From assembly GCA_016873395.1 (NCBI GenBank), contig VGXG01000021.1:1-41352 (forward strand): a stretch of DNA of 41,352 nucleotides, given 5' to 3'. The notes under the pieces were generated by a model that had not been told where the DNA came from, searched no databases, and worked only from the letters and a program-made list of their open reading frames with translations. The stretch is from Nitrospira sp. Lineage in GTDB: Bacteria > Nitrospirota > Nitrospiria > Nitrospirales > Nitrospiraceae. Both the position numbers and the translations under genes were made by a program. This document shows positions 33,007 through 41,306 of this stretch, one piece after another; the stretch's first letter is position 1, and each line of letters opens with the position of its first letter.

Positions 33007-33684
33007 TCACTGGCCGCCTAAGTCTTCGTTGAACCGGGACGCGAGCGCCCGACTCTCGACAAAGAGCACACCCTGCTCGCGCTTGACATCATAGGTCAGG
33101 TTGATCTCGGTGTCGTCCCCTCGCCAGGTGAACTGCTGCTGCGGTTGCGTTCCAGCAGCCAGTTGCCCAGGCGTGAGGTCGAGCGTGCCGAACCATCGCT
33201 GGAGAGCCGCCAGCATCGCGTCGTGGGTGTCGTTTCCTTGGTAGCGCACCACGGCGCGGGCAAATTGCGCATCGACCGTCACCAGCCGGATAGAACTGAC
33301 AGGGACATCGCCGAGCCGGAGCGGCGTCCGCACAAGGTTGTACTCTTTGACCCGTCCCTCGCCTTCCGGCGTGGAAAGGTCTCCTCTGCCCTCAAGCGAC
33401 GACTTCCAAGGAATGTTCAGGAACCCGCCCGGATCGCTCGTCATGGGAACAGCGAGAAGGAGCGCCGGGCCGAACGGGCCGATCGGGGATGAGGCAAGTA
33501 TCGCGGAGGCGGCGAGGGCAAGAACCCATGAACCCCGGCGTCTGGCAGCCTGCCGGACTTCTTTGGAGGCGTGGCTCTCCTTCAGCGACCGGGTCGCCTC
33601 ATACAAGGCCAGGGATTGGGGTCGAAGGGGCATGGGGCTAGAGGTCCCGTCAGAGACACCGTAAGTTCGAGAAGATTGTGCCAT
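33007..33684 (-). CDS. hypothetical protein with one membrane segment
   Basis: About 225 residues. A hydrophobic stretch (VLALAASAILASSPIGPFGPALLLAV, residues about 50-75) could anchor it or act as an internal signal; the C-terminal part (80-225) is soluble and likely periplasmic. I do not recognise a family. The ATG at 33684 keeps it clear of the upstream MsrA gene; a second ATG at 33633 is possible. The C-terminal region has an antiparallel beta look (TYDVKREQGVLFVESR). Confidence 0.55.
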   Translation of the reverse strand: MAQSSRTYGVSDGTSSPMPLRPQSLALYEATRSLKESHASKEVRQAARRRGSWVLALAASAILASSPIGPFGPALLLAVPMTSDPGGFLNIPWKSSLEGRGDLSTPEGEGRVKEYNLVRTPLRLGDVPVSSIRLVTVDAQFARAVVRYQGNDTHDAMLAALQRWFGTLDLTPGQLAAGTQPQQQFTWRGDDTEINLTYDVKREQGVLFVESRALASRFNEDLGGQ

Positions 33685-33793
33685 GGTCGCGGAGGAAGAA
33701 CAACCCCGCTTGTTTTGGAAGCCCGGTGATGCCAATTGAGAAGGCCGCTGGGACGAGAGAATCGCATATGGGCGGAGCAAAAGAAGACGACGG

Positions 33794-34426
33794 CTAGCCC
33801 TTGCCGACGCCCCACAGTTCTTCAAGACGTTGCGCCCGCCCGCAGTTGTACTTGTAGAACTTGTACCGGATGGGATTCTTCTTGTAGAAATCCTGGTGAT
33901 AGTCCTCAGCCGCGTAGAAGGTCGAGGCCGGGACGATCTGGGTAACGATCGCTCCCTTGAACGGTTTGGAGGCCTCTACAGCCTTTCGCGATTCCTCCGC
34001 CAGCTTCCGTTGTTGCTCGTCATGGTAAAAGATCGCGGCCCGATACTGATTCCCTTGATCGCAGAACTGTCGGTCCGGCGTCGTCGGATCGATGTTGCGC
34101 CAGAACATCTCCAAGAGCTTGCTGTAACCGACCTTCGTCGGGTCGTAGAGGATCTCCACTGCCTCGGCATGGCCCGTGCCGCCCGCCGACACCTCCTCGT
34201 AACTCGGATTGGCCTTGTGGCCACCCGTATAGCCTGATGTGACCGAGATGATCCCCTCCATGCCTTCAAAGGCTTCCTCCATACACCAGAAGCAGCCACC
34301 GGCGAAGGTGACTGTTTCGAGTTGACGCGCGCGCGCCGATGGATCGGCGTCTTTTGCCGCCACCGGCCAGGCGGCAAGCAACCCGATGACCAACATCACT
34401 ATGCGGGCGATACGGCTGTTCATCAT
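33794..34426 (-). CDS. msrA: peptide-methionine (S)-S-oxide reductase, exported
   Basis: About 210 residues. A signal peptide (ARIVMLVIGLLAAWPVAA) precedes the MsrA domain with the catalytic GGCFWCME motif, VTSGYTGG, YEEVSAGGTGHAEAVEI, NIDPTTPDRQFCDQGNQYR and AAEDYHQDFY, so the enzyme reduces methionine-S-sulfoxide in envelope proteins. The ATG pair at 34426/34423 precedes the signal; the longer frame to 34504 is unlikely. No msrB lies nearby. Confidence 0.93.
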   Translation of the reverse strand: MMNSRIARIVMLVIGLLAAWPVAAKDADPSARARQLETVTFAGGCFWCMEEAFEGMEGIISVTSGYTGGHKANPSYEEVSAGGTGHAEAVEILYDPTKVGYSKLLEMFWRNIDPTTPDRQFCDQGNQYRAAIFYHDEQQRKLAEESRKAVEASKPFKGAIVTQIVPASTFYAAEDYHQDFYKKNPIRYKFYKYNCGRAQRLEELWGVGKG

Positions 34427-34623
34427 GTACCTCTTGTGATTGTACTTCAGAGGTGATCCCTTGCGGAACCAGACTTCTACCCTGGAGTCGTAACTGATGG
34501 GCAACCCTTACAGCAGACTCGACCTCCCTGAAGGATGCACCAGATTACGATGAGTGGAAAACAATCGATGGATGGCAGGAGGCGAAAAAAAAGAAGTGAA
34601 GAGATGGGAAGTTGGCTCGACTG

Positions 34624-34809
34624 CTAACTCCAGGTCACGTGATCCTGGTTCAGCAAGAAATCAATCAATTCAATGCCCTCGCGCAAGGCAACCTGGGCAT
34701 GCTCGGACATGGGCAGGACGGCACCGACAGGTTTTCCGGCTTCCAAAGAATCGAGCGATGGAATGCCTTCATTGTCGGATTTTTCAAGTTCTGACCGGAA
34801 GCTGGCCAT
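34624..34809 (-). CDS. small hypothetical protein
   Basis: A 61-residue protein, mildly acidic (KSDNEGIPSLDSLEAGK, ALREGIELIDFLLNQD). GGAGAA lies 5 nt before the ATG at 34809, which is the main support. I do not recognise a family. The 196 bp between it and msrA and the 260 bp up to the beta-helix gene contain no convincing gene; two GTGAGAAGAA and two AAGGATTCTT direct repeats occur near 35009-35057. Confidence 0.4.
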   Translation of the reverse strand: MASFRSELEKSDNEGIPSLDSLEAGKPVGAVLPMSEHAQVALREGIELIDFLLNQDHVTWS

Positions 34810-35069
34810 TTCAGTTCTCCATACCAAGCTTGCTAGAACCGCCGCGCTCGATCATACCGCGGCGGATAGTTACTTTGCCTCTAGTAGGCTTAATCTTGAA
34901 GCAATTCCCACGCCAGATCGTAGTGACGCGCTCATCATACCACAGATTTGTGAACCGATGCGGACGCCCTCATAATTCGTCAATTTTCCGAAGGATTCAC
35001 CGGGGGTGTGAGAAGAACGTGAGAAGAAATCGGCAAGGATTCTTTGAAGGATTCTTAGGAGGAACCATC

Positions 35070-36110
35070 TCATGGGGAACCATTAACGGGGGCCAAGGCT
35101 CCCAGGTAGGCAAATTCGCCGACCTTCACCAGCGGGGTGTCGGCCCGCAGGCGAAAGTCGTCCCGATCGGGATCGACGAATTTCGGGTCCCCGGTGATGT
35201 CCGAGCTGGCCTTGAGCTCCGGCGCCGGGATTTTGTCCGGGGAGCCCGCTCGATAGTAATCACCCTCGCTGTTATAGAGGGAGTTGTAGGAGAAGGTCGC
35301 CTGGCTTGACGGCCCCAGCAGAAAGCCGAACTTGTTCAGCCCCACGATGTTCCCCGTCGCCTCGCTCTGGGAGGTTCCCAGGAAACCGACCCCGCCGCCG
35401 TTCTTGACGATCGTGTTGCCGACGAGCATCGCCTTCGCACTGTCCATCACCAGCACACCTTCGAACAGGCTCCGCATGATGACGTTGCGTTCCAGTCGGA
35501 CGACGGACCTGCCCGCAATCGTCACCCCGTGGTCATTGTCGTGGATGGCATTGTGCGCCAGCACCGCCTGGGAGTCAGCAAACTGGACGCCCGTGGTTTC
35601 GCTCCCGCCGATCTCGCACCGCTCGATCCGGACATCCTGCACCTGTTGCCCGAAGAGCATCCCGTTGATCCGAACGTGGCGGAGGAGGATCTTGCGCCCG
35701 TTGAAGATCCCCATTGCATGTCCCCCATGCTCGTTGATCGTCAGCCCGCTGATCTCGATGTCCGTCGCCCCATAGGGCCACTTGCCGATGTGAAACACCC
35801 CGACCCGCTCCCGTCCCAGGATCGTCACCTGATCCACCCCGTCTCCCACCAGCTTGAGCCCCTCCTTGCTGTGGATCGTTACGTCCTCCCGGTACTGTCC
35901 GGCTTTGATCTGAATCGTATCCCCTGCGCCGGCTGCATCGATGGCTTCTTGGATGGACCGATAGGGCCCGGACCCGTCGAGCGCGACCACCAGGGTGCGC
36001 GGGTGCCCGCCGGCTGGCTTGCCGTCCGGAATCGCCTGGGCCATCCCGGTCCCGCCAAGCGAAAGCAGTAGCACGACCATCAATGCGGTGAGATGCACGG
36101 CGATTTTCAT
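35070..36110 (-). CDS. exported right-handed parallel beta-helix (NosD-like) protein
   Basis: A 346-residue protein. Signal peptide (LTALMVVLLLSLGGTGMAQA), then a pectin-lyase-like region that begins with a DGSGPYRSIQEAIDAAGAGDTIQIKAG pattern (split 46-72) and continues through about ten short repeats of about 22 residues (for example NVIMRSLFEGVLVMDS, NTIVKNGGGVGFLG, NIVGLNKFGFLLG). This is the PbH1/NosD type, used in carbohydrate modification or copper-site assembly. No nitrous oxide reductase genes are near. Catalytic residues are not identifiable. Confidence 0.87.
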   Translation of the reverse strand: MKIAVHLTALMVVLLLSLGGTGMAQAIPDGKPAGGHPRTLVVALDGSGPYRSIQEAIDAAGAGDTIQIKAGQYREDVTIHSKEGLKLVGDGVDQVTILGRERVGVFHIGKWPYGATDIEISGLTINEHGGHAMGIFNGRKILLRHVRINGMLFGQQVQDVRIERCEIGGSETTGVQFADSQAVLAHNAIHDNDHGVTIAGRSVVRLERNVIMRSLFEGVLVMDSAKAMLVGNTIVKNGGGVGFLGTSQSEATGNIVGLNKFGFLLGPSSQATFSYNSLYNSEGDYYRAGSPDKIPAPELKASSDITGDPKFVDPDRDDFRLRADTPLVKVGEFAYLGALAPVNGSP

Positions 36111-36160
36111 GATGAGCGTGATACAGGGAAGCCTTGCGACAAGTCAAGTTAACAACGGGG

Positions 36161-36235
36161 TGTCATTGGTCATTCGTCATTCGTCACTCGAGGAGGATTA
36201 CCAGACCTATTGACCGTTGACCATTGACCATTCAC
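36161..36235. repeat. inverted heptad-word repeat between divergent genes, GTCATTN type
   Basis: The left arm (about 36162-36188) has GTCATTG, GTCATTC, GTCATTC, GTCACTC. The right arm (about 36210-36234) read on the other strand has GTGAATG, GTCAATG, GTCAACG, GTCAATA. The spacer holds GGAGGATTACCAGACC. It lies in the 142 bp between the divergent beta-helix and coaE genes. Confidence 0.65.
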
Positions 36236-36252
36236 ACATGCTATGCTCCGCC

Positions 36253-36855
36253 ATGATTTTGGTCGGATTGACCGGCGGCTTGGCGACGGGCAAGACCACG
36301 GTGGCGTGCCTGTTTCAGGACTGTGGGGCCTCTCTCATCGACGCGGACCTGCTGGCCCGCACGGTGGTGGAGCCGGGACGACCGGCCTGGCGGGAGATTG
36401 TCCGCTCGTTCGGGAAGGGCATCCTGCGTCCAGACCGCGCCATTGATCGCGCGGCCCTGGCCGGGATTGTGTTCCGAAACCAAGCCAAGCTCCGGCGCCT
36501 CAACGCCATCGTCCACCCGCGCGTGGCCCGCGAACAGGCCCGGCTGGCCCGCGAGATCGCCAAGAAAGACCCCCGCGCCGTGGTCATTTACGATGTTCCC
36601 CTCCTGTTCGAAGCCGGTGTGCACAAGCGGGTGGACCGGACCATCGTCGTGACCGCCGACCGGGAGACCCAGATCGCCCGTCTGCTGAAGCGCAACGGAC
36701 TGACCCGCGCCGAAGCCCTCCGCCGACTCCGCGCCCAGATGCCTCTGCGTGAGAAGATCAAGCGGGCAGATTACGTGCTCGACGGCTCCCTTCCCCTGCC
36801 TCGGCTCCGACGAAAAGCTGCCCGCCTGTATACGGAACTCAAGGCGTTGGCCTGA
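36253..36855 (+). CDS. coaE: dephospho-CoA kinase
   Basis: A 200-residue P-loop kinase catalysing the last step of coenzyme A synthesis. Walker A is GLTGGLATGKTT near the start; DADLLARTVVEPG, HPRVAREQ, VIYDVPLLFEAG, RLLKRNGLTRAEALRRLRAQMP and ADYVLDGS are diagnostic. Length is standard. The ATG at 36253 puts the P-loop at residue 8; the frame upstream enters the repeat. It is transcribed toward a decayed DprA-like gene. Confidence 0.94.
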   Translation: MILVGLTGGLATGKTTVACLFQDCGASLIDADLLARTVVEPGRPAWREIVRSFGKGILRPDRAIDRAALAGIVFRNQAKLRRLNAIVHPRVAREQARLAREIAKKDPRAVVIYDVPLLFEAGVHKRVDRTIVVTADRETQIARLLKRNGLTRAEALRRLRAQMPLREKIKRADYVLDGSLPLPRLRRKAARLYTELKALA

Positions 36856-36860
36856 CACCG

Positions 36861-37495
36861 TTACCGGAAGAGATCGGCAACGTGCTCAGCGGCGACCATC
36901 GGCCTGGCTCCAGCAGCCATCAGGGCAAAGTTGGCGTCGTCGTCGAAGGTGAACAGCGGTTTTCCCCAGGCCAGCACCTCGCGGCAGAACTGTTCGGTCT
37001 TGCTCCGCGGCGCAGCGTGGGCCACCACGATCGCGTCCGCGAGGGCGGCCACAAGCCGATTCCGGAACAGGGCCATCTCCACCGTAGCACGGCTGGCTTT
37101 CTGGCCAAAGGGAGAGAGGAACAGCAGCCGGTTTTGCCCGACCGGCTGTTTATACTCCTTCCGCAGGCGGAGCCCCGCGATGCCGCGGGCCGGGCAAAGA
37201 ATCACCGGCTGGGTCCCCCGCAAGAGAATCGTCAGACATTCACGCTCCATCGGGGAGTGGAAGCCCCGATAACCGTGACACCTGCCTGTCGCAAGCGCTG
37301 AGCAAGGTCATAGGTCTGCAAGATCAAATTTCCTGGGCACTTGACCGAGCAGAACAGCGCCAGCGATTTGTGTTTCAGGATGTCGAGGTTACCCAATGCG
37401 GAGATGCGTTTCGGGGCTTGCTTGCCCAGATACATGAGGAGGGGAGGCGGGAAGACGGATTCGTCTTGGTGAATCCAGGTGAGGGGAGGAGACAT
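36861..37495 (-). pseudogene. DprA/Smf-like Rossmann protein gene, split by one frameshift
   Basis: The 5' part (37495 to about 37265) reads PPLLMYLGKQAP, LGNLDILKHKSLALFCSVKCPGN and DLAQRLRQAGVTVIG. The other frame continues as FHSPMERECLTILLRGTQPVIL, then LFLSPF, FRNRLVAALADAIVVAHAAPRSKT and GKPLFTFDD. The two parts join perfectly if one G is restored in the C4 run at 37264-37267 (minus-strand GGGG to GGGGG). The protein would be a truncated SMF fold lacking the winged-helix of DprA. A sequencing or assembly error is as likely as real loss. Confidence 0.72.
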
Positions 37496-37522
37496 ACCCG
37501 GTTGCCCTCGAAAAGGATAGGC

Positions 37523-37906
37523 CTAGCCTTTTCTCGGATGGTTCTGCTGCTTGGGAGACCGAACGCGGATCTTGTGTTCAGTCGCCACGACGAAGCATCG
37601 TGTCCAGGCCTCGACGTTTTCATTTTGGAAAAGACTTTGAACCCTTCGCGCAAGCGCATGACGACCGGGCTCCCGTAAGCGCACGAGTAAAAGGCCCTGG
37701 TGTGTGCCGGGCGCGAACCGCCGGACGTCAGAAAAATCCAAATCCTGAGTGAGGAAAAAGCGACCGGCTGATTGCGCCGCTTGCCAAACGTGGGCGTCAT
37801 CCTGTCCAGCCAAGCCTTCCTATGGAATGGTATCGGCCTCATGGCCAAGCTGGGCAAGCATGCGGACGAGTCGGAGGGGAAGATTTTCGTCCAATTTGAT
37901 CCTCAC
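37523..37906 (-). pseudogene. DUF5615 (PIN-like) toxin-type gene with an in-frame amber codon
   Basis: The frame from GTG 37906 begins VRIKLDENLPLRLVRMLAQLG and continues HEADTIP, then TAG at 37822-37820, then EGLAGQDDAHVWQAAQSAG and FFLTQDLDFSDVRRF to the end. Both sides match DUF5615, whose acidic residues (D6/E7 and the TQDLDFSD segment) form a PIN-like active site. One base change (CAG or GAG to TAG) accounts for the break. The GTG overlaps the DUF433 stop (GTGA). Confidence 0.75.
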
Positions 37907-38142
37907 TGGACGTCCGGCACACTCTGGACCGGCAGGTCTTCCTCGGCAGAGGCGGCGGCAAAGGCGATCACGGCACGCACAGCTTCTTCCGTCAGGGTGG
38001 GAAAGTCTTCAAGAATTTCCTCGATCTTGGCGCCCTCGGCGAGGCTTGCCAAGATCGTCCGTACGGTCACCCGTGTGCCTTTGATCACCGGTTCCCCGCC
38101 GCAGACTTTTGGATCGCGCACGATGTACTGTTGGTAGTCCAC
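37903..38142 (-). CDS. DUF433 family antitoxin-type protein
   Basis: A 79-residue protein with the DUF433 signature: YIVRDPKVCGGEPVIKGTRV, then VRTILASLAEGAKIEEILEDFP and LTEEAVRAVIAFAA. It is a small HTH-like domain usually paired with a DUF5615 PIN-like toxin, as here. The GTG at 38142 has AGGAGG six bases upstream; ATGs further upstream lie in the ribosome-binding site. It is intact while its partner has a nonsense codon. Confidence 0.82.
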   Translation of the reverse strand: MDYQQYIVRDPKVCGGEPVIKGTRVTVRTILASLAEGAKIEEILEDFPTLTEEAVRAVIAFAAASAEEDLPVQSVPDVQ

Positions 38143-38197
38143 ACCGCTCCTCCTCATCCAGCAAACATTCTCACATGTTCCCAAGATTAGCCCTGGA

Positions 38198-38512
38198 TTG
38201 CAACTTCAATTCTCAACAGCCTGCGCGCGAGCTTTCGGCTCCGGCTTCCTTCCGACACCTCTTCATTGGATAATCCATTCCGCTCAAATCAGCCTACATG
38301 TCCTGAGCGTGGCGGTCTGGATTGCGCCCCCCGAGGACCTGATCTTGCTTAAACTCAAAGCCGGTCGCCCTACAGACTTTGAGGATGCCCTCGGCATCGT
38401 GATGAACCCTCATCTCCAGCTTGACCTGGCCTATCTGCGGGAATGGGCGGATCGGCTGGGGCTCCAGGGAGAGCTGCGCTACGTCCTCCAAACAGCGACC
38501 CCGAGCGAGTAA
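38198..38512 (+). pseudogene. fragment of a nucleotidyltransferase-like (DUF6036/AbiEii type) gene
   Basis: A 104-codon frame. Residues 40-104 (WIAPPEDLILLKLKAGRPTDFEDA, then LDLAYLREWADRLGL) look like the C-terminal half of small nucleotidyltransferase-like proteins, where PEDLILLKL and DxxDA occur after the catalytic part. The first 38 residues are out of keeping and the catalytic GSxxxD region is absent. It is divergent from DUF433. Assignment is by pattern only. Confidence 0.45.
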
Positions 38513-38561
38513 CTGCGCTGCCTTCATGCATTCGCCCTCTGTTTTGTGGTAGAAAGATTTT

Positions 38562-39485
38562 ATGCGAAACGTCGTCATCATCGGCTCGGGGCCGGCTGGA
38601 TTGACCGCCGCCATCTATACGGCGCGGGCAAACCTGTCACCGCTGGTGATTGAAGGGCTCCAGGCCGGCGGCCAGTTGACCACCACAACGGAAGTCGAGA
38701 ACTATCCCGGCTTTCACCATGCCATCATGGGGCCCGACCTGATGAAGGAGATGCGGGCCCAGGCCGAGCGGTTCGGCACGGAATTCCTCCAGGGCGACGT
38801 CTCGGCTGTGGACCTCACGCAAAACCCCTTCACCATCACGATTGAAGGCGAGCAGAGGATTGAGACCCGCACGCTGATCATCGCGACCGGCGCGTCGGCG
38901 ATTCACCTTGGAATCCCCAATGAGGCTCGGCTCACGGGGCACGGCGTCTCCACCTGCGCCACCTGCGACGGGTTTTTCTTTCGCGGCAAAGAGTTGGTCG
39001 TGGTCGGCGGCGGAGACAGTGCGATGGAGGAAGCGAATTTCCTCACGAAGTTCGCCACCAAGGTGTCCGTGGTGCATCGGCGGGATAAGCTGCGCGCCTC
39101 CAAGATCATGCAGGACCGGGCCTTCAAGAACGAGAAGATTGCCTTCGTCTGGAACTCGGTCGTGGACGACGTGTTAGGAGACCCGGTCGTGACCGGAGTG
39201 CGCCTGCGGAACGTCGTCACCGGCAAGACGTCCGATCTCCCTTGCGCCGGCGTGTTCGTGGCGATCGGCCACACCCCCAACACCGCCCTGTTCAAGGGCC
39301 AGATCGAGATGGACGCCAAGGGCTATCTCCTCACCAGGAACGGCACGGCCACCAATGTTCCGGGCGTGTTTGCGGCCGGGGACGTGCAGGACTCCAAGTA
39401 CCGCCAGGCCGTCACCGCGGCCGGCTCCGGCTGCATGGCCGCCATCGACGCCGAGCGATATCTGGAAGCCGAGGGCCAACACTGA
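38562..39485 (+). CDS. trxB: thioredoxin reductase
   Basis: A 307-residue low-molecular-weight thioredoxin-disulfide reductase. FAD site [18 protein letters not shown] (6-23), redox disulfide CATC (132-135), NADPH site [15 protein letters not shown], and [15 protein letters not shown] at the C-terminus. It uses NADPH to reduce thioredoxin in the cytoplasm. The ATG at 38562 lies right before the FAD motif. It is followed by a heptad repeat and then thiI. Confidence 0.95.
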   Translation: MRNVVIIGSGPAGLTAAIYTARANLSPLVIEGLQAGGQLTTTTEVENYPGFHHAIMGPDLMKEMRAQAERFGTEFLQGDVSAVDLTQNPFTITIEGEQRIETRTLIIATGASAIHLGIPNEARLTGHGVSTCATCDGFFFRGKELVVVGGGDSAMEEANFLTKFATKVSVVHRRDKLRASKIMQDRAFKNEKIAFVWNSVVDDVLGDPVVTGVRLRNVVTGKTSDLPCAGVFVAIGHTPNTALFKGQIEMDAKGYLLTRNGTATNVPGVFAAGDVQDSKYRQAVTAAGSGCMAAIDAERYLEAEGQH

Positions 39486-39556
39486 AGAGCTTATGGCTGA
39501 TAGCTTCTAGCAAGCGATTCCGACCATAAGCCATCGGCTATAGGCCATTAGCTCCC
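39486..39556. repeat. inverted heptad-word repeat, GCTTATGGCT type
   Basis: The left arm (39486-39514) reads AGAGCTTATGGCTGATAGC and TTCTAGCAAG; the right arm (39524-39553) is the reverse complement of similar words (CATAAGCCATCGGCTATAGG, then CCATTAGCTC). It starts at the base after the trxB stop and ends 10 bp before the thiI start. The word set is the same as at 7345 and 15390. Confidence 0.7.
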
Positions 39557-39565
39557 GCTTTAAGA

Positions 39566-40771
39566 ATGCGCTGCGCGATCATCCATTACCACGAACTGGC
39601 CCTCAAGGGTCGGAACCGCCCCTTCTTCGAGCAGCGCCTGGTCCAACACCTCCGGCACCTCCTTCGCGATCTGGGTGTCAAGCAGGTTGATGCGCTGACC
39701 GGGCGCATCCGCGTCACCCTGCCGGAGTCGCTCCCCTGGGACTCGGTGAAGAGGCGGCTGGCGCGAGTCTTCGGGGTGGCGCATTTTTCCCTGGCCCAGT
39801 CTGTACTACTGGACGTGGAGGCCATGAAATCGGCCATCGGTCAGGCGGTGCAGGGTCTCTCCTTCAACGCCTTCCGTGTCTCGACCAAGCGGGCAGACAA
39901 GCGGTTCCCCCTGACCTCCATCGAATTGGACCGGGAACTCGGCGCCCATATCTGCCGCCTCACCGGCAAGAAAGTCAGCCTGGGCTCGCCGGACCTGACC
40001 GTGGCCGTCGAGGTCCTGTCGCGCGAGGCCTACTTTTCTTTGCAGAAGGAAGCGGGACCCGGCGGACTGCCGGTCGGGATCAGCGGCAAGGTGGCCTGCC
40101 TGACCTCCGGCGGCATCGATTCGCCGGTCGCCGCCTCCCGCATGATGAAGCGCGGGTGCAGGGTCCTGTTTATCCATTTCCACGGCCGGCCTTATGTGAG
40201 CCGAGCTTCCGAGGAGAAAGTCCGCGAGATCGTGCAGCTCTTAACCGAGTATCAGCTCTATTCGCGCCTCTACCTGATCCCCTTCGGCGAGATCCAACGG
40301 CAGATCGTGCTGGGGGCGCCGGCGGCGTTTCGGGTCGTCTTGTACCGCCGGATGATGGTGCGGATTGCCGAGGAGCTGGCCCGGCAGGAACGGTGCTGGG
40401 CCCTCGTGACCGGAGACAGCCTCGGACAGGTGGCGTCACAGACGCCGGAGAACCTCAGCGTCGTCGAAGAGGCGGCTCAACTCCCGATCCTGCGTCCGTT
40501 GATCGGCATGGACAAGATCGAGATCACCGAGCAGGCACATCGGATCGGCACCTTCGAGACGTCGATCGAGCCGGACCAGGATTGTTGCAAGCTCTTCGTG
40601 CCGCCGCATCCCAGCACCAGAACCCACCTTGACTCCATTCGAAAGATCGAGCGAGGCTTCGACCTCCCTGCGCTGGTCAAGCAAGGCGTGGAGCAGGCGG
40701 AGGTCGCCGAGTTTCGCTTTCCGCTCAACGCCCCCCCGCCCGTGCCAGCACGGCCCGCAGCAAGAGACTGA
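39566..40771 (+). CDS. thiI: tRNA 4-thiouridine synthase
   Basis: A 401-residue enzyme. An N-terminal NFLD/THUMP RNA-binding part (1-165: ELALKGRNRPFFEQRL, RVFGVAHFS) precedes the PP-loop SGGIDSPVA (181-189) and the QTPENLSVVEEA and PLIGMDKIEI segments. It adenylates U8 of tRNA and inserts sulfur; it may also act in thiazole synthesis. The E. coli C-terminal rhodanese domain is absent, so an external sulfur carrier must serve. The end overlaps the next gene by 47 bp, tail to tail. Confidence 0.93.
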   Translation: MRCAIIHYHELALKGRNRPFFEQRLVQHLRHLLRDLGVKQVDALTGRIRVTLPESLPWDSVKRRLARVFGVAHFSLAQSVLLDVEAMKSAIGQAVQGLSFNAFRVSTKRADKRFPLTSIELDRELGAHICRLTGKKVSLGSPDLTVAVEVLSREAYFSLQKEAGPGGLPVGISGKVACLTSGGIDSPVAASRMMKRGCRVLFIHFHGRPYVSRASEEKVREIVQLLTEYQLYSRLYLIPFGEIQRQIVLGAPAAFRVVLYRRMMVRIAEELARQERCWALVTGDSLGQVASQTPENLSVVEEAAQLPILRPLIGMDKIEITEQAHRIGTFETSIEPDQDCCKLFVPPHPSTRTHLDSIRKIERGFDLPALVKQGVEQAEVAEFRFPLNAPPPVPARPAARD

Positions 40772-41306
40772 AGTGCTCCTTCAATTGGCGCCGAAGCTCA
40801 TAGGCGACCAGCGAGTTTGGCGCCCAGGTATCGGCCTCGATGAGCAGGTCGAACTCCGCCCTGGTCGCCGGCGGGCTGCCATCCGGGGTGAGTTTCCAGA
40901 CCCGACGGTACTGTTTGAAATCCCCGGCGACCAGGCTCGTGACCAGCCCGCCTTGAGGCAATTCGCGGTTCTCACTGTACAGTCGGTTCTCGAGAAAAAA
41001 GAGGAGCGGATGCGTGATATAGAGGTCCACGAGGACCCGATCCGCCTGGCGCTCCACGTGGGCCACGCGCATCGACACGCTGAACAGGCTCGGCCACTGT
41101 TCATAGTCGGTCAGGACCTGTTGGACCATCAAAGGCGGCGCCGGCAGGCGCAACGTGGCTGTGGCGCGGAGTCCGCCGGATGGCTCCGACCGCACATCCA
41201 CGGTCGGGAGAGGCTCAACTGACGCTGACGCAGCGGACCCGACGGCGAGCAGGAGGCTTACGGCCGGCAGGAGCTTCCAGATCGACGGTGGTTCACCGGC
41301 CTTCAT
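40725..41306 (-). CDS. START/SRPBCC-type exported protein
   Basis: About 193 residues: signal peptide (LLPAVSLLLAVGSAASA) followed by a polyketide cyclase/START-like domain (VQQVLTDYEQWPSLFS, RVLVDLYI, FKQYRRVWKLTP, LLIEADTWAPNSLVAYELRR). Such domains bind hydrophobic ligands, and the ligand is unknown. The ATG at 41306 precedes the signal peptide; a GTG at 41318 is an alternative. It overlaps the end of the thiI gene on the other strand and the end of the next minus-strand gene. Confidence 0.8.
   Translation of the reverse strand: MKAGEPPSIWKLLPAVSLLLAVGSAASASVEPLPTVDVRSEPSGGLRATATLRLPAPPLMVQQVLTDYEQWPSLFSVSMRVAHVERQADRVLVDLYITHPLLFFLENRLYSENRELPQGGLVTSLVAGDFKQYRRVWKLTPDGSPPATRAEFDLLIEADTWAPNSLVAYELRRQLKEHFSLLLRAVLARAGGR

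Noticed and set aside
34870-35073. 67-codon minus-strand frame whose ATG overlaps the stop of the beta-helix gene
   Set aside because: The overlap is suggestive, but the sequence is irregular, contains short direct repeats and has no ribosome-binding site or recognisable pattern.
5761-39556. CRISPR array
   Set aside because: The periodic repeats are 7-8 nt words without unique spacers and without cas genes, arranged as inverted arms rather than direct repeats.
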